A DNA stretch of 17,185 nucleotides from a bacterium (GTDB lineage: Bacteria > Patescibacteriota > Dojkabacteria > JAKAPS01 > JAJZLI01). Below the pieces are notes generated by a model. The model searched no databases. It was not told the origin of the DNA and was given only the letters and a program-made list of their open reading frames with translations. Below, in pieces: positions 7,050-14,758 of the stretch (within the stretch, counting starts at the first letter, position 1; the number at the start of each line of letters is the position of its first letter). The translations under genes and the position numbers were made by a program. Where the stretch lies: assembly GCA_021803645.1 (NCBI GenBank), contig JAJZLI010000066.1, positions 1 through 17,185 on the forward strand, in the 5' to 3' direction.

Positions 7050-7823
7050 CTTATTGTAATGGCAATTGCCGTTATATTACTTCTTCTTGCAATTTTTGGT
7101 TCAAGATCTGGGCAAGATACAACTGTTCTAACTACAGCCGTAAATGATTTTGTTTCTGAAGTTACTTACGTTCGTGATTCCGCTATATCAGGCTTAAATA
7201 AGGTTAATGGCATTGAACTTCGTTGTGCTAAATCTGGTGTAGCTGGTGCTTGTGTTCACAACTGGATATATGGTTTTTACATAGAACCTTCTAATATTTA
7301 CGCTGGGTCTTGTCAGACAACTTATTGTTATAGATATTCTGTTGTTATGGCAGTAAAAGACTTAACTCCTGCAAATGGAGGTTCTTGTCAGGATCAGTTA
7401 CCCGGTAGTAGCTATTCAACTGATAATATCACATCCCCATCAGTTCCTGGTCAGATAAGTAATTCTATGTATGGTGTTAATTTGTATGATTGTACATATG
7501 ATTATCAATACTCTTCTGCATTTCCAGGACCTTATACATACCTTGAATCTTTGCCTCATGGAGTTTATATGACAAATTCTTCATGTTCTTCTTCCTCATG
7601 TGAGATTCCCTTTATTCAAGAGATATCTGGAAATATATATGTATATACAGGGGATCCTAGCCTGGGGAGTGTTGAGAATGTTGCTTCTATACCTGATGGT
7701 GCTGGACAGTCCGTAACATTTACCTTTGGTTATAATAATTTTAGACAATCAGTTACTTTTTATGACCTTAACAGTGGAAGTAATGCTAATTCTTTTGTAA
7801 TTGGGCCTATTTCTACAGATTAA
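7017..7823 (+). CDS. Minor pilin, GspH/FimT-like
   Basis: A 268-residue prepilin with leader MKKNG, cleavage before Phe6 (FTLIELLIVMAIAVILLLLAI) and Glu10 as Glu+5. After the hydrophobic helix comes a DFVSEVTYVRDSAISG-type region, which resembles the N-terminal helix of GspH/FimT pseudopilins. The rest is a Ser/Tyr/Gly-rich domain with eight cysteines, two of them in a close CSSSSC pair near residue 195. The start follows the second copy of the leader repeat and there is no SD. It is the first of three minor pilins in a row, in the order often seen for priming complexes (H-, I-, J-like). Its role is probably initiation of pilus assembly or tip display; the subclass is inferred from order and the N-terminal region. 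Confidence 0.83.
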   Translation: MKKNGFTLIELLIVMAIAVILLLLAIFGSRSGQDTTVLTTAVNDFVSEVTYVRDSAISGLNKVNGIELRCAKSGVAGACVHNWIYGFYIEPSNIYAGSCQTTYCYRYSVVMAVKDLTPANGGSCQDQLPGSSYSTDNITSPSVPGQISNSMYGVNLYDCTYDYQYSSAFPGPYTYLESLPHGVYMTNSSCSSSSCEIPFIQEISGNIYVYTGDPSLGSVENVASIPDGAGQSVTFTFGYNNFRQSVTFYDLNSGSNANSFVIGPISTD

Positions 7824-7827
7824 TTTT

Positions 7828-8511
7828 ATGATAATAGAAAATAAAAAGGGATTTACATTAGTAGAAACAATTATTGCTTTAGTTTTTTTGGGATTTTTAC
7901 TTCTTGCTGCAATATATGCTGAGACTATAGCAATACATCAAGAATATTTGAATACAGATAACTTAGTAGCTGAACAAGTTCTTGATTATGAAATTGCCTA
8001 TGCCCATTCGTGGGCAAATAAGGGTAATGTGCATTGGGGTACAGGTGATTCCCAAGAAATTTCATGTACTCCACCATTATCTACTGTTCCTGGTTCATCA
8101 GGGTCTGAGTTTGAAGGACCAGTTGCTAATAATTGTCTTGATTTATCACAAATATTTTCTGCATTGAATGTACCTAATGGAGAAGTAGACACTTTATATA
8201 ATGGAAATAATTCTCAAAAGCCTATGCAGATTTTTTTGTATATACACCCTATAACTAGTGTTTCTTGTTCTTCAAGTAGTAGTATTGTCTGTGGAAATAG
8301 TTCTTCTTCTGCATGTCAGGTGGAAATTGAAGCCTATGTATTTTGGTATTATAACCTCGTAGGTAGTAATAATTATGCAATACCTAATATAAGTGTTTTA
8401 GGGAATTCTTCTTCATATCAGCAACCAACTACGGAGTTAAATAGTGACATTGCTGGATTGAATAATTATCTTCATACTACAGATATTATTACAAACATAG
8501 GATGTTCATAA
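7828..8511 (+). CDS. Minor pilin, PilV/GspI-like
   Basis: A 227-residue prepilin: leader ending KKG8, mature start Phe9 (FTLVETIIALVFLGFLLLAAIYAET) and Glu13 as Glu+5. A long helix with AEQVLDYEIAYAHSW follows, then a Ser/Asn-rich domain with six cysteines including a CSSSSSIVC element. The ATG at 7828 is preferred; a TTG at 7801 would overlap the upstream gene and put nine extra residues ahead of the leader. It starts 4 bases after the 7017 gene stops, and its end overlaps the next start by 10 bases, so it is translationally linked to its neighbours. GspI/PilV-like identity is inferred from its position between H-like and J-like pilins and from the ETI-type N terminus. Confidence 0.8.
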   Translation: MIIENKKGFTLVETIIALVFLGFLLLAAIYAETIAIHQEYLNTDNLVAEQVLDYEIAYAHSWANKGNVHWGTGDSQEISCTPPLSTVPGSSGSEFEGPVANNCLDLSQIFSALNVPNGEVDTLYNGNNSQKPMQIFLYIHPITSVSCSSSSSIVCGNSSSSACQVEIEAYVFWYYNLVGSNNYAIPNISVLGNSSSYQQPTTELNSDIAGLNNYLHTTDIITNIGCS

Positions 8512-9164
8512 ATAAAAAAACAAAAAATAATAGAATTAAAGGTTTTACATTAATAGAAGTATTAATCTCAATGGCAATATTTGCATTCTTATCTTTGCTT
8601 ATAATGAAATCCTTTTCCGATACAATACTCTATTCTAATACCATAAGTGAGGAGTCTGCTTTAGGTTCTCAGTTGCAGTATACTATGGACTATATAATTA
8701 AAATGGTGAGAAATTCTTCTTATTTAAATCTCACAAAGGTGAATCAGGCAATATGTACCTCAGGATGCCCTGATAGCACAATGTCTTTTTCATCAACTCC
8801 TTTGGTTTTGTATAATTCACAAGGTATACCTTATGCAAACATCTCGGTTTCACAAATTGGAGCCAACTCCATTGGTATGCCAATCTATAGCATCCAATAT
8901 AATGCAAATTCTCAACCTTCTGTATCCTTGATAAATTCACCTATTATGAATATAGTCCAGGTAAAATTTTTGTATGATAACTTTGATAGTACGGGTAATG
9001 TTCCTTCCCCGTCCCCTCAAGTATACACAACGCCATATCTTACTATAGCCTTAGAAGCTTGTTCGTCAAAACCTATGTATCCTGATAATAAGCCTGTATG
9101 TATTAATTTAATAAATGAGGCTACTATTGAAAACTATTCTTATGGTTTGGGTAATAACCCTTAA
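8502..9164 (+). CDS. Minor pilin, PilW/PilJ/GspJ-like
   Basis: A 220-residue prepilin with a 14-residue basic leader ending IKG14, mature start Phe15 (FTLIEVLISMAIFAFLSLLIM) and Glu19 as Glu+5. The region SALGSQLQYTMDYIIKMVRNS is like the amphipathic helix after the membrane segment in PilW/GspJ proteins, which are the J-type minor pilins. Four cysteines are present. The start codon overlaps the previous gene by 10 bases (ATG within GATGTTCATAA), a sign of translational coupling. The end is followed by a 38-base gap with the promoter of the large secreted protein. Confidence 0.8.
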   Translation: MFINKKTKNNRIKGFTLIEVLISMAIFAFLSLLIMKSFSDTILYSNTISEESALGSQLQYTMDYIIKMVRNSSYLNLTKVNQAICTSGCPDSTMSFSSTPLVLYNSQGIPYANISVSQIGANSIGMPIYSIQYNANSQPSVSLINSPIMNIVQVKFLYDNFDSTGNVPSPSPQVYTTPYLTIALEACSSKPMYPDNKPVCINLINEATIENYSYGLGNNP

Positions 9165-9165
9165 T

Positions 9166-9193
9166 TTGATTTTTTTTGAGTCAAGTATATAAT
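9166..9193 (+). promoter_or_regulatory. Promoter of the large secreted protein gene, predicted leaderless
   Basis: TTGATT at 9166-9171 and a perfect TATAAT at 9188-9193 have a 16-base spacer. The expected start near 9200 is within 3 bases of the ATG at 9203. The -10 lies downstream of the TTG at 9176, so the longer reading of the gene is unlikely. Confidence 0.6.
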
Positions 9194-9202
9194 GAATTAA
9201 GT

Positions 9203-11815
9203 ATGTATAGGAATAAATCTTATAAAATTCTTTTAGGAATATTTTCCTTTATTTTATTGTTTGGGTTACATTTCTTTCAGAATCTAAGTGTACTTGCTTC
9301 AACGAATCCTTGCGGAGGTACACCTGTATGTGTTTATGAATATAATAACACAAGTTGTTCTCAGTCTGGTCCTATGACCTCCTCTACTTCCTCTGGGCAG
9401 TCTAGTGTTTCTTATTCTCCTGGCAGTGGAAGCTATAATTCATATACTGTAAATGTTAGCAATAGTGCTCCACAGCTCAATATATCCTATCCTGAAAATT
9501 GTGACACATATGCAGTATATTGTACTGGATATCAATCTAACGGTTATGTTTGTGATAGTACTGCTGATGGACCTTCTTCATATAGTACCAAAACATTTAC
9601 TGATACTGTAAGTTGTCCTACAACATATAATAATAGTTGGAATGGTGTTAGTGACTCTGCTTCTTGTGGTTCTGGAAGTATATACTTTTCTACTTCTCCG
9701 ACAAGTAATCAATACCTAAATGGACTTGTTAGTAATGTTCAAGAATCATGTCCAGGTAGTTATATGTATCCCGTTTCAGTAAATAATACTGCTGTTAAAA
9801 ATTACAACGATAATACTTCCGGAAGTGCATTATCTGGAGTTTCGTTTTCTGCTTATACATCAGGAGGAAGTTTATGTAATGGTACCTCTGCTCCTACAGT
9901 ATATCCTGACTTAGAGGATTCTACTGTTAATGTTACCCTAAATCAGGGTTTTCAAGCTGGTCCAAATAATAACCCTACTGAAGCTCAATCATATTATATT
10001 TCAACATCATGTCCTGGGGGTTGGGTTGAGTGTAGCAATACAAATGTTAATGGGACGTTTAATATGGTTCCTTTACCAAATAATTCTGTTAATTCAGATC
10101 AGCTCTCATATATAACTTCGAATACTAATGGAGTACAAGCACCCCTTAACTCTGCAACCCTCAATTGTTCCCTTCAGGGTAATTCTAGTAACTTCTATCT
10201 TGTTGTTGATGACAACGCCGTAAAACAACATCCACAGGGATATTCTCCTGAGAGTTTTATGAATGCCTCGCCAATAGGTTATGTTGTAAATAGTGTTAGT
10301 TGTAATACTGCTCAAGTCCATTTCTCTGCTTCTCCTGGCACTCCAAACCCTAATGATAGTGATGAATCCGTAGCTTCGTGTTCTGTTACAGGGATGGTTC
10401 AATTGTGTGCAACTCCCGATCTTGATCAAAATCCATATGGATTAATTCTTCAGGCAAGTAGTAACCTTCCATTTAATGCTGAACAATACGGAGGGAATCC
10501 ACTTGGCGAGATAGTTTATACTATTTATACCCAATGCCAGAATTTCCAAGGTGCTGCCGTCAACCCTAATGATTGTCAAAATAATAATTTAGATGGTTAT
10601 TGGGATTTGAGTACGTCCGGAGGTAATTGGTTACAATTATATGCTGTTTCTAATGGGAATTCTATTCCTGTAGGTAATTCGGGTAAATTACACATATACT
10701 GTAATAATAATAATCAACATGTTAACGGTTTAAGGCCTTTTAACCCTGGCTCTAATAGTAATAGCATTGGTATAGATTGTCAAAACAGTAGTACTAATAA
10801 CCCAGTAATTGATTGTGTTCATTATAATTGTTTTTATGCTCAAGCTAATATTCAAAACCAGGAGCTTCCTGCGAATGTCTCATACTCAGAAGAAATTTCA
10901 ATAATAAATCATAATAATGTTGTCAGTTCAAGCACTAGCTCTTGTGGGGGTAATGGAATAAAAAATGATAATCTAACGGTCTATTTGAATGTTTATGCTC
11001 CTTGGATTTGGACATATGGGGGGAATGCATATTCAAATAATGGTTATAATATAACTATTCCTCCTGCTATTAACACGGGAAGTTTACCAAACTATAACAA
11101 CTGTTCTGCTAGTGGGCTTGCTGCTGACAATGAATATCCTAATAATAACGGGAGTATTATATCTGCAGATGCTATTCCTGGGACAAATTCTCCTGGGGGA
11201 GATTTTAATAATGCAGTTTTAGAACAATCTCCTTCAACTAGTCATTTTGAAAATGGTGTAGGTACTTCCTCTAACCTTTCATATTCTGGAAGTATTGGTA
11301 CAACTAATGGAAGTTCAAAAACTCCTGTGTATGATTTTAATTTCTATGTCACTTTGTATTGTGAAGTTAGTGGTCAGTGTAATAATCCTCAGTTATATAA
11401 TTCAGATGGAAGTATAAATTTAAGTAAGATAAATAGTACAATTAGTTCTATATCCAATATTAATTCATCTTCTGTTGATGATTGGTATTTTTATCAAGGT
11501 AATCTGTCAATAAACAGTTCCTCAGGTTCTGAATATTCAGGAAATGGTATATTACTGGTTAATGGAAATGTAGATATCACTCCTCCTCTATATCCTAGCA
11601 ATTGTGTTTTCTCTGTTTCCAATCCTTATGCAAGCGTTCAATCATGTTATGGACTTGTCGTTATTGCAAGTGGAAATATAACTATAGAAAATAGCAACCC
11701 AAATACTACAGGAAATAATATATTAAATGAAGATGGAACTTTACATGCAAGTGGATCAGGTTATGATATTGTGGATGCATTTTTGGTTTCTATGAATAAT
11801 ATTGTTGTGGAATAA
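9203..11815 (+). CDS. Large cysteine-rich secreted protein, probable pilus-associated or tip protein
   Basis: An 870-residue protein of no family I recognise. It opens with a basic stretch and a hydrophobic core (about 7-27), then SVLA, consistent with a Sec signal peptide cut near residue 32. The remainder is rich in Ser, Asn, Thr, Gly and Tyr, has 28 cysteines spread along its length, and shows no obvious tandem repeat or LPxTG anchor. The C-terminal region has hydrophobic strands (GILLVNGNVDIT, YGLVVIASGNITIE, DIVDAFLVSMNNIVVE) that recall the ends of PilX/PilY1-like or filament-tip proteins, but this is only a resemblance. It ends abruptly after the last strand, so loss of a C-terminal segment is possible. 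Position between minor pilins and pilM-pilN-pilO suggests a surface adhesin or tip component. ATG 9203 is chosen over TTG 9176 because of the promoter. Confidence 0.8.
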   Translation: MYRNKSYKILLGIFSFILLFGLHFFQNLSVLASTNPCGGTPVCVYEYNNTSCSQSGPMTSSTSSGQSSVSYSPGSGSYNSYTVNVSNSAPQLNISYPENCDTYAVYCTGYQSNGYVCDSTADGPSSYSTKTFTDTVSCPTTYNNSWNGVSDSASCGSGSIYFSTSPTSNQYLNGLVSNVQESCPGSYMYPVSVNNTAVKNYNDNTSGSALSGVSFSAYTSGGSLCNGTSAPTVYPDLEDSTVNVTLNQGFQAGPNNNPTEAQSYYISTSCPGGWVECSNTNVNGTFNMVPLPNNSVNSDQLSYITSNTNGVQAPLNSATLNCSLQGNSSNFYLVVDDNAVKQHPQGYSPESFMNASPIGYVVNSVSCNTAQVHFSASPGTPNPNDSDESVASCSVTGMVQLCATPDLDQNPYGLILQASSNLPFNAEQYGGNPLGEIVYTIYTQCQNFQGAAVNPNDCQNNNLDGYWDLSTSGGNWLQLYAVSNGNSIPVGNSGKLHIYCNNNNQHVNGLRPFNPGSNSNSIGIDCQNSSTNNPVIDCVHYNCFYAQANIQNQELPANVSYSEEISIINHNNVVSSSTSSCGGNGIKNDNLTVYLNVYAPWIWTYGGNAYSNNGYNITIPPAINTGSLPNYNNCSASGLAADNEYPNNNGSIISADAIPGTNSPGGDFNNAVLEQSPSTSHFENGVGTSSNLSYSGSIGTTNGSSKTPVYDFNFYVTLYCEVSGQCNNPQLYNSDGSINLSKINSTISSISNINSSSVDDWYFYQGNLSINSSSGSEYSGNGILLVNGNVDITPPLYPSNCVFSVSNPYASVQSCYGLVVIASGNITIENSNPNTTGNNILNEDGTLHASGSGYDIVDAFLVSMNNIVVE

Positions 11816-11832
11816 TTTTATTTTGTTATAAT
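11805..11832 (+). promoter_or_regulatory. Extended -10 promoter of the receiver-pilMNO operon, predicted leaderless
   Basis: TGT TATAAT at 11824-11832 is a perfect extended -10; TTGTGG at 11805-11810 is a possible -35 with 16-base spacing, inside the end of the upstream gene. The start predicted near 11839 is 2 bases before the ATG at 11841. Confidence 0.62.
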
Positions 11833-11840
11833 ATCTTTAT

Positions 11841-12221
11841 ATGAATAAAAAAATATTAATAATTGAGGATGAAGTTTACTTGGTAGAACTTTATAAAGAA
11901 ATTTTGTCAGATGCTGGTTATCAGATTTTTTATGCATATAATGGAGAAGAAGGATTGGCTCTTGTAGAAAAGGAAAAACCAGATTTAATTTTACTAGATT
12001 TAATGCTTCCAACTGGAACCATAAATGGTTCAAATGTTCTACAAACAGTTAAGTTTGATCCTGAAAAATATGGAACCCCGTATGTACTTGTATTAACTAA
12101 TCTAACTAGTGATATAGTGATTAAGGATATGTTTGAACAAAAAGCTGATGGATTTTTGATGAAAACAGAACTTACTCCTGCACAAATTTTAAAGGAAGTT
12201 AAAAATTACTTAGAGAAATAA
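11841..12221 (+). CDS. Stand-alone response-regulator receiver protein (CheY/PilG/PilH-like)
   Basis: A 126-residue single-domain receiver. The acidic pair Glu9-Asp10 (IIEDE), the phospho-acceptor Asp53 (LILLDLMLP), a Thr in VLVLTNLT and a Lys in FLMKTEL form the standard receiver active site, so it should be phosphorylated by a histidine kinase. There is no output domain, so it must act by binding a partner, as PilG/PilH and CheY do. It begins the receiver-pilM-pilN-pilO unit, 3 bases before pilM, which suggests its partner is the pilus machine (PilM or PilB are candidates by analogy). A short insertion around TGTINGSNVLQT after the phosphorylation site differs from typical CheY. No kinase is present in the window. 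Confidence 0.9.
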   Translation: MNKKILIIEDEVYLVELYKEILSDAGYQIFYAYNGEEGLALVEKEKPDLILLDLMLPTGTINGSNVLQTVKFDPEKYGTPYVLVLTNLTSDIVIKDMFEQKADGFLMKTELTPAQILKEVKNYLEK

Positions 12222-12224
12222 TAT

Positions 12225-13277
12225 ATGTGGGGTAAAAAGAAAGATAATTCAAACTTTTTTGCATTGGATTTTGGTGGTAGCACTATAAAAGTTGTAAAAC
12301 TTAATTATGCTAATAGAAATCCTTCACTTGTAGCTTTTGGTTCTGTTGCCACCCCATTTGGTGTTAATGGGAGTGAGAATGAGGAACATAAAAAAAACCT
12401 TGCTGAATCTATTAAATCTTTGGTTTCAGAACTGGATCTTAAGACAAATAACGTTGCAATTTCTCTGCCTGATAGTTCAATTTTTTCACGGATTATAAGG
12501 ATACCTGCAAAGAAGGAAGGTGATCTTGAAGAAGCTGTGTTTTGGGCAACCAAAAGAAATGTTCCAATTCCTCCCGATGAGGTTCAAGTAGATTGGTCTA
12601 TTGTTAATGAAACTCATAACCAGTCTGATGATGTTGTTCAATATGATATCTTGCTTGTTGCTGCTCCAAAGCTTTTAATAAGTAGGTATATTGATATTCT
12701 AAATATAGCTGATTTAAACCCTATTTTAATAGAAACAGAATCTTTGTCATTAACTCGTAGTATTTCATCTGAAAATGAGGCTTCTCCAAGTGTTATTATG
12801 GATTTTGGTCATTCGGATATTGAAGTGGTAATAGAATTCAAGGGGAAACTTCTTTTTACCCAGACAATTTCCACTGGATCATATATTCTGACAAAAGCAA
12901 TTGCACAGGAATTTAATTTAGAAGAAATACAAGCAGAGGAATATAAGAAGAGTTATGGATTGGATCCATCTCAGTTGGATGGTAAGATATATAGAACAAT
13001 TGGTCCTATTATGGACTCAATTATAAATGAATTGAGAAGAATTATTAATGCATATAAAGCAACTAATGTTGCAGAAATGCCTACAAAAATTGCTCTTGTA
13101 GGAAATGGGTCTATGCTTCCTGGCCTAGTACTTTATATGGCTCGAAATTTGAATGTGGAAGTTGAAGTTGGTAATCCTGCATCTAAAATCTATATAGATC
13201 CAGAAGTTAAAAACAAAATGCCTGCTCTACTCCCTGGATATGCTGTGGCAATGGGGCTTGCATTAAAAGTCCAATAA
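12225..13277 (+). CDS. pilM: Type IV pilus assembly protein PilM, actin-like ATPase
   Basis: PilM is a cytoplasmic actin/FtsA-like protein that binds the N-terminal tail of PilN and links the motors to the PilN-PilO membrane complex. The 350-residue sequence has the phosphate-1 motif FALDFGGSTIKVVKL near residue 12, a second phosphate motif VIMDFGHSDIEVV near 190, and the adenosine motif IALVGNGSMLPGL near 287. The core LVSELDLKTNNVAISLPDS also matches the family. Its partner sequence INLLP is present in the neighbouring PilN. It contains no cysteine. It starts 3 bases after the receiver gene. Confidence 0.93.
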   Translation: MWGKKKDNSNFFALDFGGSTIKVVKLNYANRNPSLVAFGSVATPFGVNGSENEEHKKNLAESIKSLVSELDLKTNNVAISLPDSSIFSRIIRIPAKKEGDLEEAVFWATKRNVPIPPDEVQVDWSIVNETHNQSDDVVQYDILLVAAPKLLISRYIDILNIADLNPILIETESLSLTRSISSENEASPSVIMDFGHSDIEVVIEFKGKLLFTQTISTGSYILTKAIAQEFNLEEIQAEEYKKSYGLDPSQLDGKIYRTIGPIMDSIINELRRIINAYKATNVAEMPTKIALVGNGSMLPGLVLYMARNLNVEVEVGNPASKIYIDPEVKNKMPALLPGYAVAMGLALKVQ

Positions 13278-13283
13278 TCTATC

Positions 13284-13844
13284 ATGAAAAATGAAATTAA
13301 CTTATTACCAAAGAAGAGTAAAGAAGAATTACAAATTGAATCTAGGGCATACACTCTAGATATAATTGCTGCAGTAGTAATTGTATTGGTGGAAATTGCT
13401 ACGGTTATTATTATTGGTGATTTAAAAAATGTTAGCCTACAGAAACAAAATGCTTATAAAACCTATCAAACAGATTCTCATAACATTGGAAAATTTAAAA
13501 ATACTATCGCTACAATAAATAACATTAACCAACGCTATAGCGATATTAAATTAATACAAAACTCTTTTCCTAATCCTATTAATGTTCTACAAAAGTTTGA
13601 GGCATTGGCCCCTTCTAATATAGTTTTTTCTAATTTTTCATATAATTATTTAGGAAATATTACTTTTACTGCACAGTCTAATCATGTTTTAAATGTTGCA
13701 GACTTAATACAGGTTTTTACATCAGCTAATCCTAAGGACAAATACTTTACAAATACACAAATTCAGTCAGTGGGTATTACTTATAATCCAGATGGAACAA
13801 AGAATGTTAACTTTAGTTTATCTACTCAGTATATTAATAAATAA
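13284..13844 (+). CDS. pilN: Type IV pilus assembly protein PilN
   Basis: A 186-residue bitopic membrane protein of the alignment complex. The short cytoplasmic N terminus carries INLLP at residues 5-9, the motif known to insert into PilM in well-studied systems. A membrane helix follows at about 25-46, then a coiled-coil-like region (about 50-90) and a ferredoxin-like domain. Sequence similarity outside the tail is weak, as is usual for PilN; assignment rests on the motif, topology and position between pilM and pilO. It begins 6 bases after pilM and abuts pilO directly. No SD is visible. Confidence 0.88.
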   Translation: MKNEINLLPKKSKEELQIESRAYTLDIIAAVVIVLVEIATVIIIGDLKNVSLQKQNAYKTYQTDSHNIGKFKNTIATINNINQRYSDIKLIQNSFPNPINVLQKFEALAPSNIVFSNFSYNYLGNITFTAQSNHVLNVADLIQVFTSANPKDKYFTNTQIQSVGITYNPDGTKNVNFSLSTQYINK

Positions 13845-14528
13845 ATGAACACTACTTTTAAGAAAAAATTATTTAAAATATTAACTTTGTATATCATACC
13901 TATAGTTGCGGGTTTAGTTCTTATTCTAAGTGTTGTTTTCATTTTTATCCCTAAATATATAGAGATTGCTTCTGATGAGAAAAGCATTGCTCAATATAAT
14001 AGTAAGAGTCAAACATTAAACAAAGAGATTGATTATTTAAATACCTACAGTAGTAAATCTAAAGTCGCAATGTTGGATAAGTATTTATCTACTTTAAACT
14101 CTTTAATTCCATCAAATTTACAGTTTTCTGTGACATCTGGGTTTGTTCAAACTCTTGGTATAAATGCTGGATTACAGTTTAATAATTTGTCTTCTGGGCA
14201 ACAACCAAAGAACTTTACCAGCAGTGTCGATATTGCTGGACTATCCTCTAATATTACTGCAAACCCTGTAAATGTAAATTTCCTTGGAACATATTCTCAA
14301 TTACAATCTTTTGTTAATTCATTAGAGAAACAGAACATCCTATTTGTAATAGAAAACCTTGCTTATAGTGGTATATTTTATGGAAATTCTTCAAGGATAA
14401 ATAGTGTAAATAACCCTACTGTGTTGGCTACAGTAGTGTTCTTTTCAATGCCAGATGAAAGTAATTATATATATGCAAATCCTCTTGTAAATACTAAATT
14501 ACTGGATCAAATGTTGAACTCTTTATAA
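13845..14528 (+). CDS. pilO: Type IV pilus assembly protein PilO
   Basis: A 227-residue protein with a basic N terminus, one membrane helix (about 12-34), a coiled-coil-like segment (about 40-70) and an extracytoplasmic domain with the pattern of PilO: LSTLNSLIPSNLQF, then SVDIAGL and LGTYSQLQSFVNSLEKQNILFVIENL. PilO pairs with PilN to form a membrane heterodimer. The ATG is directly adjacent to the pilN stop (zero gap). The next gene is convergent and starts 8 bases after the pilO stop, so this unit ends without a visible terminator. No pilP or pilQ follows, as expected if there is no outer membrane. Confidence 0.88.
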   Translation: MNTTFKKKLFKILTLYIIPIVAGLVLILSVVFIFIPKYIEIASDEKSIAQYNSKSQTLNKEIDYLNTYSSKSKVAMLDKYLSTLNSLIPSNLQFSVTSGFVQTLGINAGLQFNNLSSGQQPKNFTSSVDIAGLSSNITANPVNVNFLGTYSQLQSFVNSLEKQNILFVIENLAYSGIFYGNSSRINSVNNPTVLATVVFFSMPDESNYIYANPLVNTKLLDQMLNSL

Positions 14529-14536
14529 ATAAGGTG

Positions 14537-14758
14537 TTAATTCTTTATGAGTCTTTTGACTGTATCTGTAGGGATTGCTCCTTTTGATATCCAATATTCA
14601 ATTCTTTCCTTATTGATTTCTACCTTTTTTGATATAGGGTCATAGTTTCCTAATTTTTCTATGTATTTACCATCTCTTTTTACAGTAGACTCCATAGCTA
14701 CAATCCTATAACTTGGTTGATGAATTTTACCCTTTCTTGTTAATCTGATCTTGATCAT
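14537..14758 (-). CDS. rpsP: 30S ribosomal protein S16
   Basis: S16 is a small core protein of the 30S subunit. The 73-residue sequence has the family signatures MIKIRLTRKGK at the start, PSYRIVAMES, KYIEKLGNYDP, and the RIEYWISKGAIPTDTV segment. It is slightly short at its C terminus compared with many S16 proteins (75-90 residues). Its start overlaps the end of rnc by 32 bases in another frame, so translation is likely coupled. It is the last gene of the rpmF-nusB-rnc-rpsP unit and converges on pilO. Confidence 0.95.
   Translation of the reverse strand: MIKIRLTRKGKIHQPSYRIVAMESTVKRDGKYIEKLGNYDPISKKVEINKERIEYWISKGAIPTDTVKRLIKN

Noticed and set aside
9149..9177. Hairpin GGGT-AATA-ACCC followed by a run of eight T
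   Set aside because: Only four base pairs, and the T run begins about nine bases after the stem; too weak for a terminator call.
9176..9202. TTG start giving nine extra residues to the large secreted protein
   Set aside because: A perfect TATAAT lies within this extension, and the shorter protein starts with a normal signal peptide.
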